A program made the position numbers and the translations under genes. The notes beneath the pieces were generated by a model. The model was not told the origin of the DNA and searched no databases. It saw nothing but the letters and a program-made list of their open reading frames with translations. A stretch of DNA of 64,000 nucleotides, taken from the NCBI GenBank assembly GCA_932521035.1, contig OW051494.1:4698001-4762000 (forward strand). Direction: 5' to 3'. Source of the DNA: Oscheius dolichura. Taxonomy: Eukaryota > Nematoda > Chromadorea > Rhabditida > Rhabditidae. Shown piece by piece: positions 12,793 to 25,100 of the stretch (position 1 is the first letter of the stretch; each line of letters begins with the position of its first letter).

Positions 12793-13236
12793 CTAATCGG
12801 TACCGAGCGCGCCAAAACAGTCTTTCAAATCGCGCCCTTGCATTTGACCTCCACTTCCCTCTCCTTTAGAGACAACGCACAGAATCATAGAATCTAAGGC
12901 ATCCATGATGACAATGTATAAGACAAAATAAGAGTGAACGTATGCACCCTCCAAATCTTTGCATTTTAGAACTCACTACACATATAAAAAATTACTTACT
13001 CTTACAGAAATGGTGCTCTGACTCTTGAGCTTCTCTTTTTTTCTTGACCGAGGGAACATTGGGGGTACAGCCTGAAAATCACAAGATATAGTACTAAAAG
13101 AGAAAACAAATGCATGAAACCGTCAAAGTGAGAACAATGCATAAAATAGAGATGCAGGTGAACTAACAACAATATAGAACCAGATGAGTTTGTTCACCAG
13201 CTTTAGATTTTTATTTAATAATCTGCGGAAAAACAT
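12793..13236 (-). CDS. Possible short multi-exon gene, unknown
   Basis: Two exons have good splice borders and agree in phase. The exon at 13006-13071 codes TPNVPSVKKKREAQESEHHF. The exon at 12793-12893 codes YSMILCVVSKGEGSGGQMQG and ends FGALGTD before a TAG. A possible first exon starts at 13236 (MFFRRLLNKNLKL), but its donor is not resolved. No domain was recognised. The basic-then-glycine-rich composition gives no function. This is the best-supported coding signal between the formin and 13.9 kb, but it remains weak. Confidence 0.28.
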
Positions 13237-13239
13237 CTT

Positions 13240-14140
13240 TCGTGGCTAATAAGTAGCGCTCCTCTAATCGGTTAGGCCTGCAATTTTGAAATAAAGTCAT
13301 ATCTACAGAAGCATGAAAACGAAGCAGCGAAAAAGTAAACAAGCAGTATATAAGCAATTGGCACACGAATAACAAAAGAGAAGCTCCATATTTGAAAACA
13401 CTGATGCGCGGGAATTTCTCGAATTGTTCTCTCTTTCATTTTTGAGGTTTGCTGTTTTGTTACGGTTTCAAGGGTTGACAAGGAGATTATCGACGGTAAA
13501 ACAAAGGTTGCCGGTGACTGTTATTTGAGGTCAAACCGGTGATTTGAAGCGGTAGAGCTAGGCGTCCTCTTTCCACTCTTACCGGATGCATAGTATATTC
13601 GACGGTAGGCTGGCGGTGATGATAATCGTCTAGTCGAATTTCACCCGACCCATAAACATCAAACGCATAAACAGGGGCGACAAATCATATTGAAATATGG
13701 AGGATAGTGTGTGAATAATTTGAAAAAGGTAACAAGGCGCTAATAGAAGAGAGGGAGGGGGTGTTGGTAATCACGGGGGAGGATGCCGAGGTCAGGACAA
13801 TAACCCGGCCTGTTTTTGGCACACAGCCGTCCAATTATCCGGTCCCCCTGACCAGAGCCTTTTCACCGCTGCTGTAGCTGGGAGAAGACTGAGCCTAATG
13901 GGCTGCCGTATTGAATTCGGATGCCTTGAGTCACTCTATAACATGATCATTCCTTTTTGTTTTTTGTTGGCGTCATTTTGCCATTTCCCGCCAACCGCTT
14001 CCATTCAAACAGGTGGGCTAGGGGTCAAGAAGTATCGATCCGGATGACCTCGGCATCCCACCCGCCCCTTTTTTGGGCATCCCCTCCCGGCCAAACATTT
14101 CCCGCCTATACTTTGTTCCCTTCTCTCCTATCAATTTCTG
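13240..14140. other. Intergenic region upstream of HACD
   Basis: No convincing exon is visible. Base composition shifts from AT-rich to GC-rich near 13.7-13.8 kb. The interval should contain the promoter of the plus-strand dehydratase gene. Confidence 0.4.
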
Positions 14141-14144
14141 CAGC

Positions 14145-14963
14145 ATGGCCCGTGGCCGGCAGAGTCTCAAGGCCACCCTCCGCAAGTACTACCTCTTCTT
14201 CTACAACGTGGGCCTCTTCCTCATCCATCTGCTTGTGTTCTCTGCCATTCTCGATGAGATTCAACACAGTAGGTGCCCCCGTTTCTGATAAATTCTCTTC
14301 TTTAGGGAATTATGTCTATCTGCACCACTTCCCCTGGCTTCTGGTGGCCACCGCCCTCCAGCTGCTCGATCTCCTCCACGGCTACCTCGGCTGGACGAAG
14401 ACGAGCATCGGCACGGGGGCTGTCCAGGTATTCGGGCGACTGTTCATCCTCTGGGTGGCCTACTACGTCGAGCTGGACCGTCCCCAGTGGTCGACGCCGT
14501 TCCTCTGCCTCACCTACATGACCATCGAGCTGTTCAGGTAGTCCTCCCCTCATCCTCCCCCTATCCTCTCCAGATATCCTTATTATGCCGCCCGGGTTCT
14601 AAACAAAGACTTCGAGGGTATCACCTGGCTCCGGTACAATGCCTGGATCGTCTGCTACCCCGTCGGCCTCTTCCTCGAGTGTAAGGCATTTCCCTTCGAG
14701 ACCCACCGGCTCCTTCAGTCCTTACCCTGAACCAGGCCTTCAAGGGCCGTCACGTGGCTGACCTCTACGCCCAGTACGCAGATGTGCCGGTGCTCAAAGA
14801 GCCGACCTTCAAGTGGGGTATCCAGATAGCCTTCCTCTACGTCTTGTTCCCCTACGTCGCCTATACTCTCCTCGGCCATATGTGGAAGCAACGGGAACGG
14901 AAACAGAGGCGAGTCACTCCCCCTACCCTTCGAATAGACCTTGAATTTCAGGGAGATGACTAA
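14145..14963 (+). CDS. HACD: Very-long-chain (3R)-3-hydroxyacyl-CoA dehydratase (HACD/PTPLA family)
   Basis: This multi-pass ER membrane enzyme performs the third step of fatty-acid elongation, dehydrating 3-hydroxyacyl-CoA to trans-2-enoyl-CoA. Exons 14145-14268, 14306-14537, 14574-14680, 14719-14912 and 14952-14963 join in phase, and the introns are only 36-39 bp. Recognisable HACD segments are YYLFFYNVGLFLIHLL, LQLLDLLHGYLGW, TYMTIELFRYPYYA, and WLRYNAWIVCYPVGLFLEF. In the last, the Tyr and the Glu seven residues on match the catalytic pair of yeast Phs1. The C-terminus is basic (RERKQRRGDD). The ATG follows TTTCTGCAG by one base. The gene is tail to tail with PEX13, with about 60 bp between stop codons. 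A canonical dilysine retrieval signal is not obvious. Confidence 0.93.
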
Positions 14964-15025
14964 GAAAAAACACTGACAACGACTCATTCTGATACGGTTC
15001 ATGTACAGTAAATATTCGAATAAGT

Positions 15026-16226
15026 TTAGTGTCCCACGCCGGGGAAAGATTTCTCGAAACGGGCCAAGTTGTCGATGGGAGCTTGGAGGGGCGGCGACTC
15101 CGACTGACGGCCGACTATCTTCACGTAGTTGATCGGCACCAAGCCGATCTTTGTCCCATCTTGGGTACTGAAAAGGATTATCAGTGGAGGAGGGAGGATA
15201 CCTGGCCAGAAGCCATCCTCTGACCCGTGGCTGTTCTTCTTTCGGGGCCACTCGGAGTGTCTCTCCGTTCATGAAGGACAGCTCCTGCTCCGAAGTGGCT
15301 TGGAAGGTGTACAGGGCCTGGAATACTGTATGGGAAAGAAGAAGGAATTCTGACCTGAGCAGTGTAATGGGGTCCGTTCCCCGTGGCCCACTTCCGCTTC
15401 TCCTCCACCGTCCTCACCATCTGATCGATGCATTTGTAGATCAAATAAGGCCCCCCGAGGGCGACGGCCCAGAACAGCAGAGTGGGCCAGTTGACGCCGT
15501 TCTGGGAGCCAGCCAAGACTTCTGAGCCTGAAGAGAGTCATCCTTCCGACGCGAGACTTACCGTATGGCTGCTGGAGATCACCCCAGGCTAGCTCTGCCG
15601 CACTGGCATAGTTGGCCGGCTTGAGTCGCAAGACGACGAGGAGATATCTCCACAAGCGGTAGACGAACTTGAAGAGAGACAGGGAGACCACGACGGATGT
15701 CAACTGGACAACTGTCTCGCATTGTAATCAGCATCCGGGTACCTGCATCTTGAGTCGTCCGAATTGCTCGACGACGCCGATGACCGCCCGGAAGGAGCTG
15801 TAGACGGCGTTGTGAGTGGAACTGAGCATGTTGGCCACGGAGGTGACCGCGTTGACTACGGACTCGATCGACTGGAAGGCCCCCCTCGATGATTCTTCGG
15901 CCAGCCGGGCGAAATTGCTCTCGTTCTGACCGTACATGTTGCCGTACATCCCGTTCCCGTACATCCCGCCGCCGTAAAGTCCTCCTCCGTACCTGAACCG
16001 TGTCTCCTTTCTCAATAAATCGACAGACGTACATTCCGTTTCCATAGAGTCCGTTGTTCATGCCGGCATACCCTCCACCGTAGGGTCCGGGTCCGTATCC
16101 GCCACCGAGTCCGCCGTAGCCCATGCCGGCGGTCCCCAAACCGAGGCCACTGGTCCCAGCATTGTCGAAGGGCCTGGGAGGTAGGGGAGGAGGCTGGCTG
16201 GGATCGGAGGGGCCAGGGTTCATCAT
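15026..16226 (-). CDS. PEX13: Peroxisomal membrane protein PEX13
   Basis: PEX13 is a component of the peroxisomal docking/translocation complex that binds PEX14 and PEX5. The start at 16226 (MMNPGPSDPSQPPPLPPRPF) follows TTTCCAG by 8 nt. The N-terminus is Pro-rich, then a Gly/Tyr repeat region (GGGLYGGGMYGNGMYGNMYG), as in other PEX13 proteins. The conserved membrane-domain segment ESNFARLAEESSRGAFQSIE and hydrophobic helices (including LLFWAVALGGPYLIY) follow. The C-terminal SH3 domain is split over exons: ALYTFQATSEQELSF, GETLRVAPKEEQPRVRGWL, GLVPINYVKIV. The protein ends SFPGVGH with TAA at 15026-15028. The first donor splits the Met-Tyr codons (AT|GTACGT). Introns are about 40-60 bp. The YGGGM repeat length is likely to vary between strains. 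Confidence 0.95.
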
Positions 16227-17036
16227 GGAGACGACTGGAAATATAAAAATACGAGGAGGAGACGGAAAGCGAAGAATCGATTGATCGCAACGTGATAACG
16301 GGGCGACTCCACTACATTGTTTTATGGAAAGGTCGCCCAATTGCTTGTAAACAGGAGAAGGACATTAGGAAGACGCTTAATTGAGGGAAGAGACCGAAAG
16401 AGCAGGAGGACGATATGGAGACGTTCTTCCCTTACAAAACAGAGACCAGCAGGAGTAAACAGTCGCTGCCGGCACAATAAAAATAGTCCGGGACCGATAA
16501 GTCCAAAGGTTGCAAACTCGTTCTATTTTGAGAGGTAAGAGGATGGAAGAGACATCGTTGCATAGACAGAAGAATTCGTAGCGATATCCATTTTCAGTTT
16601 TCGAACAGATTTTTAAGAAGGCAGCCGAGGGTCAGAGAGAATTCGAAGAAAGCGAACCTTTGCCGGAGATGCTTTGAGCACGCCGCTTCTTGTAGCCAAC
16701 TGGAACCTGGGAGATTTATTCCTCCTCCCTCTATTCAGGCAAATTCATTATTTCGGCAGAAAATACTACGAGATGCCCTTTTCTGAGGCGGTAGGGTTCA
16801 ATTTGCGAATGCAGCAGACCCCGTCGCTGTTGGCTCGCGGCCAACTCGCCATTGATCGATGCCAAGGTCGCCCCAATGACGACAACACGCGCCCCGTTTC
16901 CATTCGACGTTTGCCTCGAGTTATATCCTTATCTCTTCTTTTCCCTAATAGTTTATATATTTCCATGCAATATCCAGCTGTTTCAGGAAACATCTTCCGA
17001 AAAAAAGCTCTTCCCCGTCAAAAGAGAGAGGCGAAA
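16227..17036. other. Divergent intergenic region (PEX13 / duplicated-domain gene)
   Basis: This 0.8-kb gap separates divergently transcribed genes. No coding signal has supporting splice sites. A trans-splice-like acceptor for PEX13 sits at 16235-16236. No recognisable repeat was seen. Confidence 0.45.
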
Positions 17037-18528
17037 ATGACAACCCCAGATGTGAGTATTTTATATTGGAAATTTATCAATTTATGACTAGATGCATTGA
17101 ATGGAGTGTCTATTTCAGAGGTTCTATCAAGTCCCGGAGGCCTCGGACTATATTGTCACCTTCTACCTTCGAAACCGGGATCTTCTACTAGAGACGGCCA
17201 TGTGCCGGACATTCTCCATGACGAAACAGAGGAAGGAACTGCACATGGAGATGATCGGGGTTCTGAGCGACGAGTACGGGATCGAGAGCGACATGGTCAA
17301 GATAAAGTATCACTTTGACAATCGGAAGGTACGGGTGATGAAGAGGGGACACGAACTGAAGCAGAAACAGAACCAGGGCAAGAGGTGAGCCCCCTTTCTT
17401 CAATTCGAATAACCGACCATTCAGCATAGACGCGTCCGACGTGTTCAAAAACGAGGCAGACCGCCGGCTGTGGGAGTACCTGACGAAGACGAAGGACCCC
17501 GAGGAGTACCCGTGTACCCAGCGACTACAGGAGGTCATGAAGGAGGCCGACATGCAGACGGTCAAGGAGGAGAAGGAGACGCCTTCGTGGGAGTCTCTCC
17601 TGAGGAACAACGGGGTGGTATTGGGCAACAAAGAAGTACCGACACTGAACAGCCTCAAGTGGGACACGTACAACACGAAGCTAGTACTGACCAACGAGGC
17701 CTCGGACTACGTGGTCAAGTTCTTCCTCGACAACCAATCCGTCCTCCTGGAGAACACCAACTCGCGCTCAAACACGAACAACCTCGAGAGGAAGCAGAAG
17801 ATGAACGAGCTCGTCACCGGCATCCAGCAGAACTTCGACATCGTCACCGACGCCCACAAGATGAAATCTCACTTTGACAACCGAAAGTCGCGGGTGATGA
17901 GGAAGGCCTTCGACTTCAAGAACCTCGTCAGGAAAGGGTCGGCCTACTTCTATCCGTATTCAATCAGAACATCTTTCAGAAAGAGTAAGACGGTGGAGGA
18001 GCTGTTCGACTCGGAGATCGACCTCCGGCTGTGGAAGCACTACAAGGACGGCCCGGTCAAGGAGAAGAACCCGGCGCCCGAGGCTCTGCCCAGTCCCTTT
18101 GTGAGTCCAGTCTACTTTTATCCAATTAATCCGCGTAGACAAAGGAGATCAAAGTGGAAGTTCCTGAAATTATCGAGGGAGAGGAACTGAACCTGGACCA
18201 TCTGCTAGGAGGAAACGGCGAATCCGAGGTTTTTCTTCTAATAGAACAAGACAAGTGCCCTTTTCAGCCATCGCCCTCGTACAATACAGAACCTCCGAGC
18301 AATTTGTACCGGAAAAGGAGATATCCGGACGAGGAGGACGGCCACCCATTCCTAGGAGGACGATACATCTCGGACGACGACTTTCGGGCAAAGCAATACG
18401 AGCTAATGGAAAAGCACATCCAATTTATGGAGGATAATCAGAAACTGGTGGCCGCGATGACTTCAGCCGTCTCTATCCTCTTCTCCAAAATTGAAGCACT
18501 CAATGTTCCGAACCTACAAAAACAATAA
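17037..18528 (+). CDS. Nuclear-type protein with tandem duplicated domain, unknown family
   Basis: The first exon codes MTTPD. Further exons (from 17119 and about 17427, then after short introns near 17.95, 18.1 and 18.23 kb) join in phase. The domain occurs twice. Copy 1 reads EASDYIVTFYLRNRDLLLE ... KYHFDNRKVRVMKRG and copy 2 reads EASDYVVKFFLDNQSVLLE ... KSHFDNRKSRVMRKA. Each copy is followed by a conserved tail (DVFKNEADRRLWEYL / ELFDSEIDLRLWKHY). The C-terminus has a basic patch (NLYRKRRYPDEEDGHPF) and a helix with regular hydrophobic residues (QKLVAAMTSAVSILFSKIE), reminiscent of MADF-BESS or SANT-like regulators. A DNA-binding role is inferred, not shown. The stop codon overlaps the AATAAA at 18524-18529. 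Confidence 0.72.
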
Positions 18529-18529
18529 A

Positions 18530-19186
18530 AAATTGTGGTTTAATTCTTTACATCTCTTACATTTGATTAAGAAATGGGGTAAGATTATACACATTGCTAT
18601 GCGCCCCGCTACCAATTGAACAAGCATTTAGGCTAGTGCAACTGAGTTATGGGCGGTATAAACCGGACGGCGGCTTGCTTATATATTGACCAGTCCCGTG
18701 GCTGCCGAGATTTTACGGGTGCGGCGGAACACAGCGAGCAGACGGGTCCGAGTGCTGTCAAATACACGTGATCGGGTTTTTTTCGTGGGAAGTGGTCTGT
18801 TTTACAACCGGGGTTCAAAGAAGAAGAACCAACAGATAAAAGACCAACTTCCCCCCTTCTCTGGGCGAGGGGACGGCTCGGTCTCGCCGATCCTCCATTA
18901 GCGAAGATGAAAAGGACACAACAAAGAGGGGATAAGAAAGATGAATACTTTATTATTCTCTGCTGATATCTGGATATTCGTTTTATACATTAAAGAAGAC
19001 GTGGGAGATGGAGAGATATACTCGAATCACATGTTGGTTAAAGAACGTAGACCTGTATATTTGGCGGATCCCCTCTAAGCAACCGTTTTAGAACTCTACG
19101 AAGACTCTATGGAAGGACACGAAGGGAGGAGGCGGGGAGAAATACTGGGGAGACCCGTGGAGGAGGAGGAAGGCAGCGAGATCTGG
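18530..19186. other. Convergent 3' region
   Basis: This is the region between two converging genes. A minus-strand poly(A) signal for tir-1 (reads AATAAA on the minus strand) lies near 18949-18954. A short stretch at 18600-18640 looked faintly tRNA-like but lacks a foldable cloverleaf. Nothing else is supported. Confidence 0.4.
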
Positions 19187-22100
19187 TCATCTGTCGATGG
19201 CCGTCGAGATGGACGTCGTCAGCGGTTTTCGACGAACCTTTTCAGTGGAATTGGCGGGAGAAACTAAAACTCGAATGTGATTAAAACTCTCGGCGCGAGA
19301 CCTTACAGCTTGGAGAGGGAGTCGTCGGCTCGCCCAGACGGGACCGGTTGCTCGACGTCGACGCCTGCCGGACACTGCCGTGAAACCGGGGATGGTTCTT
19401 CCGCGGCATCACAGTCACCGTGCTGCTGCTCATCACTCGGCTGCTGACGAGACTGGCCGGGGGCGGCAGCTCGAAGTCGGGCTGGTTGAGAGACGGCGTC
19501 CGGTTGAGGTCGCCCTCGATGAACTTGATCACCTTGTGCACGCACGCCTCTTGGTAGTCGTGGATCCACCTGAACACGGGGATTAGAGGCCGTCTCCCGG
19601 ATGTCTCCCTACCTGACTCCGTTGTACTTGGTGATCATCCGGATGTCTTCGGGGATCTGCATCTCGTCGGGGAACTCGAAGTTCTGCTCGAAGATGGGCA
19701 CGATGTTCTTGGCGTTCTCGAAGGCGCAGCTTAGCTCCTTGTGGATCCAGTCCTCCTTGTTGTGGTCGTTCAGGAGACGGTCCATCGAGCCCGGGGTGAG
19801 GACGAGGATGAAGTGCTTGGCCGCCTTGATGTTCTTCAGCAGGGACAGGTCGAATTTTCCGGCGTAGAGGCGGTCGACATCAATAAACACCTGAATTCGG
19901 GGTTGGAACAGGACAGTCGGGGAGCGAACCTTGTAGCCTTTGAGCTGGAGGAGGACCTTGATGAGGGAGGCCAGCTGGTTGCCGGTGCTCCTCCTGTAGC
20001 TGATGAAGATGTCGATCTGCTTGCTCAACATGGCCACCTCCACGTCGTCCGGGTGTTTGTAGTCCCGGAAGGCCTGGGTCAGTTTCAGCCTGTGGATGGG
20101 GTTCTCGATGCCGCAGGCGGACTGCATCAACTCGTCGGTCAATGAAGGGAGGATATTCCTATTCACACCGTTCGTCAGCATCTGGAAGACGGCTGTCAGG
20201 TATTCTACCAAAAAGGGGACCGACCTTGTAGGTGTAGACGGACAGTTCCGGGCTGAGGGACATGAGCAGGTGGTCGAGGTTGGTGTCGTCGACGGAGGAA
20301 TAGTCGGCGGCTATCTTGAGGCTCTCCAACTCCCGTAGAAACCGTTTCCTATGGAGGCCGGAGTCCATCTTGATGTCCCTCTCGAGGTCCCTCTCGCTGA
20401 GGTGGAGGAGGAGGTCGCCGTCGACCATCTGCTTGGCGAAGTTATCGACGTAGTCCTCGAAGCCGATCTGGAAGAGGCCGGTCAGAGATCATCCTGTCTG
20501 CCGTCTACGTCACTACTCCCAATCGACCACCTCCATGGGACGAGGGTATTTATGACGTGTACAGTTCAACAGAACCCACCTTTCTGACCCAATATTGGAC
20601 ATCGCTAATCGTCCAGCTGGGTACCTGCTGTGCCAGTTTATACGGCACTTCCTCCCCGATGACTGTCAGCGCCTCGCTGGCGAACTTGGCTGCCACCTCG
20701 TCTGGGTAGCCGGCCACTTCCTTCAGAGCTTGGATGGCGCCGATTTCCTGAAAAGGGACAGCTATAGTCAATGGAGCAATGCCTTCTCCTCCGGGAGAAT
20801 ATAAGCTGGGAACAGACGCCTGCTTGTTAAATGTTTATCTTATCACTCTTTTTCGGACTATCCCCGGCAAGGGAGGGAGGTGTCTGTCTGCCACATGGAG
20901 AGAGGTTACGTGGGTGTCTAAGCTCCGCAACTATGTTTACCCTGCCTGACCCTCTTCCTCAAGAAGTCGCACAGCTTCTCGTCCAACCGGCCGGCTGACT
21001 CATCCATACAAAAGTGCGCGAGGAGGGGAGACACCTCAAGGGCGCGAGCACGGGATCTGAATCATCCCGGTTGCCGCCTTTTCTCGCGCGGGAACTACAA
21101 AAAGAGGCGGCTCTTCCCCTTTGCAAAGCGAGAGTTCAAACATGTGGAGGGGGCTGTTTACGTGGCGGTTTAGTTCTTCAAAATAGGGGGATACAAGGGG
21201 TGAGCCTGTTGTGGAGCGGGCGATCAAATGAACGGTAACCGGGCTACTTTGATCTCCCGGTGGTTTGACAGCCTTTACGAGGGGCGCTGTTTGACTTTTC
21301 AGTCAGCTTTAAATTGTCTCCACTGGGGGAGAGGAGTAGAGTCTGACTCAGCCGAAGAAGTCACGAAAGGAGCCGGTCCCCTTCCCGGACGCCTTTTTTG
21401 GCTACTGTTGACCCAGAGGCCCGCCGGGCAGGAAGAGTCCTCCAAATAAGGGAAGACGCACCAGGGATAGAAACCGGAAAGAGGCAGAAAAAGCCGGCTA
21501 ATCGACTGGAGCGAGGCTCAATCTGGTCAATAACCCGGCTTCTGATTTACGACCCTGGGTATGTACACAGAGGAGGAGGAGGAGGAGGAAGAGAGGTAGC
21601 GGGGGGAAGCTTGCAAAACTTGCGAGGGGACCAAAAGAACAAGGAGAGGGGTTGGAGATAAAAATAGAAGGGGCCCGGCTAAAAATAGACGAGGGTGGCT
21701 ATTTTGGGAGCGGAAGTAGGTCGAGTAGAGATGGTGGTTTTGGGCAGGAAAGCAGGTTCGGGAGAGACTTTGCACCCGGCGGAGGAGTGTCAGGATGACT
21801 TTCCCCCCAATGGGATATGTTTTGTGGGAAGCGGAGGTACTTGTAGATAAGCAACGATAAGGGGTTGTGATGAAACTCGAAGAAAACAAATGGATAAATA
21901 GCGGCCGACTGTCGCCAGACAAAATTACCTTCTTGGCGTAGGGGTGGAAGAACCGGCGCGTCTTTGACCGGCGGAAACGTTCTAAGGCAACGCCTTTTCG
22001 AATATAGCTAGACGGCTTGACCACCAGCTCGCCCTTGGACGGCGGCAGGTCGGACTTCTTGACCGGCGGCAAATGGGTCATGCTCGTCGGCCGAGGGACC

Positions 22101-25100
22101 GTCGTCTGTTGCTGGGTCGGTGCAACCGTAGCCGTGGGAAGCGGGGATTTGAGCGGAGAAGAGGGTATCCGAATAAGCTCACGTGGCGGCTCCGACGACA
22201 TGCCGGCGCTCACCTCACTGATAACTGTGCAGCCGGTAGCGCTCTCTCGCCACGCTCCGCCCCCTCTCTCCGATTTACGAAACGGTTGGAGGACAGAGAC
22301 TGCGCGGAGGGGGAGGGTTCAGAGAGGAGCAACAACAGGATGACCTCTGATGGCCTCTGATGGTCAGCTGGACTGACTTCTTCTCCGGGGGAGACCCTTC
22401 TGGCGGGAGGAAGAGCACCATGACCGGCGGTCTCCCTGTCCACGTGAATCGTACCTCCCTGTATGTACAATGGGACCTCTTTTATTTTGTGCCCGTTTCC
22501 GGGGGTCATGCCCCACTTGGCCATATCCTTTTTGCGCGAAAGCTCCGAACCCGACGCGATTAACCTTTGTCTTTCGAAAGTCGGACCACCCAGCCAGTCC
22601 CGACAGTTTGTATGATGATGTCTGGCGATAAGCCCCAGGAGGTCGTGTTCCCCAAGTGAGACATCACCGAATGGCAGTTCGTCGAGGAGGAAAGAGGACG
22701 AACTGTCCTCCTCCCACAGGTTGCCAGCAGGTTGCGTCACCTGGTCATCCGAGGACGCCGAGGTTCAGCCGGTGTCCAAAGTCAAGAATTTCACGTAGGC
22801 GTCCGTGTGTTATTTTGTCCGTGGAAAAGTTGAATAAGCCCCGCTGCCGCTGAATATTTACAAATGGTCAGCCAGGAATGTCTAATTTTCACGGAATTCG
22901 CGGCATCCTCGGCGGGCCAACAGTCTCTTATTCTAATTAGTCATCCCCCTGACCCCTGTGGGGCTAGAGCCTCCCACCATCTAATCCATCGCTCTTTCGC
23001 AATCTTTCGTCAGGCAGGGCTACCTGGCAGGTCAGTCCGCTGTCCCCGACAGCCTACTGTCCGATTATGGGTTGGCACCATACCAACTTTCGCGATCACT
23101 TTCTCCCGGGAAGGGAGGTATCACTGTGGCAAGAAGTATTTACAGGCAAACAAAACTGGAATTTGAGGTCACAATCCATACAAACAAGCCTTGAGTTCGG
23201 ACTGATCGCCTCTGCTAAGCTGTTTTTCATCATAATTGGGGGACAACACCGAGACTGTTTGGAAGGCGCGCGGCTGTTTGGCAACTTCAAACCCGCCGGG
23301 GATGATCTTTGAATACAGTCTGAGCCTCTCCCCTTCCTGACCTCTTGCCGACTTTTTCAAGGTTTCGTCAGAGACTGTAAACAGAAAAGTGACCCTCCGG
23401 AAATGTGCTTATCGGACGAGGAGAGGTTGCGGTCGGACTATTTCATAAGATTGCGCAGGCCAAAGACACCTCTGCTAACCTCTGCTAATTAGGCCTGTCT
23501 CTAAGGCTACTCGAGGACAATCGCGTTAGGTGACGGGAGGACTGCTCGCCTGTAGCCGACAGACACAAACCACATGGGAAACTGGACAAACTCCAAAGAT
23601 TCGCAGAACCTACGGGTGGAGAAGACCTTATCGGGGGCGGGAGGACAAGCCGAAAAGGACTCGGACGGTCCCCGAGAAGACCGGGAGTGCGTCACAATGG
23701 AAGCGGTCAGATCTGCTTACATACACCGAAGGTCTGATTCATCGAAACACTTCGTAGCCACCGGAAACCGGTCACGCCGAGACGGAAAAGAGTCAGGAAA
23801 GTTGCGAATCCCCCTCTCCCGATCTGGTTGAGATCTTTATGTTGGTCGTGGTCTGTCGCTGATTAAAATAGCCCCATTTTATAGGGAGAGGGTGTTTTAT
23901 GTGAACAGATAGAGAAGAAAAGAGACCAACCTGGAAGACTATGAGCTTGTTCTGTTCCTTTTTGACGATGGCCTCCAGGGCGAAGTGGTAGGACGCGGCA
24001 CTTCTGGCCTCCTTTTTGACACCCGTCTTCAACAGGGGCACCAGTCTGAAAGGGGCTGATATGGGGGAGAGGGAATGCCTCTACTTTTGTAGCCAGGTGG
24101 TGGTTCTGCCAGGCCAGTGCCGAATATCAGCTGCGAAAGAGGACGGCGGATGCTGTTGGAGAAACGGCTCAACGAGCTTAAGAGTGTCCGTAGTTTTAAC
24201 CATGTCCTGAAGAAGAATGGCTTTCCTTTTTTGATTGATTTCGAATAGTCTCATAAACAGCTGGGATATCATGCTCCGAGTCAAGGCCACTCCTGCTTGT
24301 CAGTTTTTGTTGTCGCCCCCGTCCCGTGATAACTAATTCGAAAGTATTCCACCGACCGTAAATACCACCTTTTCCCAGCTGAGCCCCGTGTGATTTGGCC
24401 GTTCTCTCCCCTCCCTGATAAGGGGGTGGCAGTCTTTTCTCACCTTCATGCAAGACAGGACACAGATGGCCAGGCAGGCGTAGTACCGGGTGGGGTCATC
24501 CGGACGGGACGCGAGGAGGAAGAGCCACTCGGGGATCTGAAAGGCAGTTCGTCACCCGGCACAGTATAATCTGTTGACCCGCTTCATGGCAATCTTCTTA
24601 CGGCACTCGGCATTCGCGTGGAGGGCCATATTGCAGAGGGCAGTGGCCGAATGACGCTGCGTCGGCAAGGAGTTCATCTCCATTTTACACGTCAACAAAA
24701 TATGGTCAAGGACTCCGATTTCGATCAGTCTGAACGTCTGTCTGCGGGTCACACGGGCCGGGACTCACGTGAGGGTGGTGCTCTCCCGGTGCGAGAAGAG
24801 TTTCTCGATGATGCTCATGTTCATTCGCTGCTGGTCGGGCGACTTATTCATCTTCATGGCGCTGATGACGACCTTCTTCAGCCAGCCCTTGTTCACGATG
24901 TACTCCATGTTGTTCTCGGAGAAACACTCCTCCAGCACCCGGCCACAGTGAAATCGAACTAAACTCTGATTGGGCCGGGTGGACAGCCTCCCACTTACCG
25001 GGATCGCAAGTGGACGGGGAGACGAACAGCTTGATTATCGTGTCCAGGTAGGACTGGTCCCGGAGGAAGTCGCACAGCGCCGTCGACAGATCTTGCGAAA

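Noticed and set aside
18600-18680. Possible tRNA-like segment.
   Set aside because: Box A-like bases are present on the minus strand but there is no pairable acceptor stem or anticodon arm.
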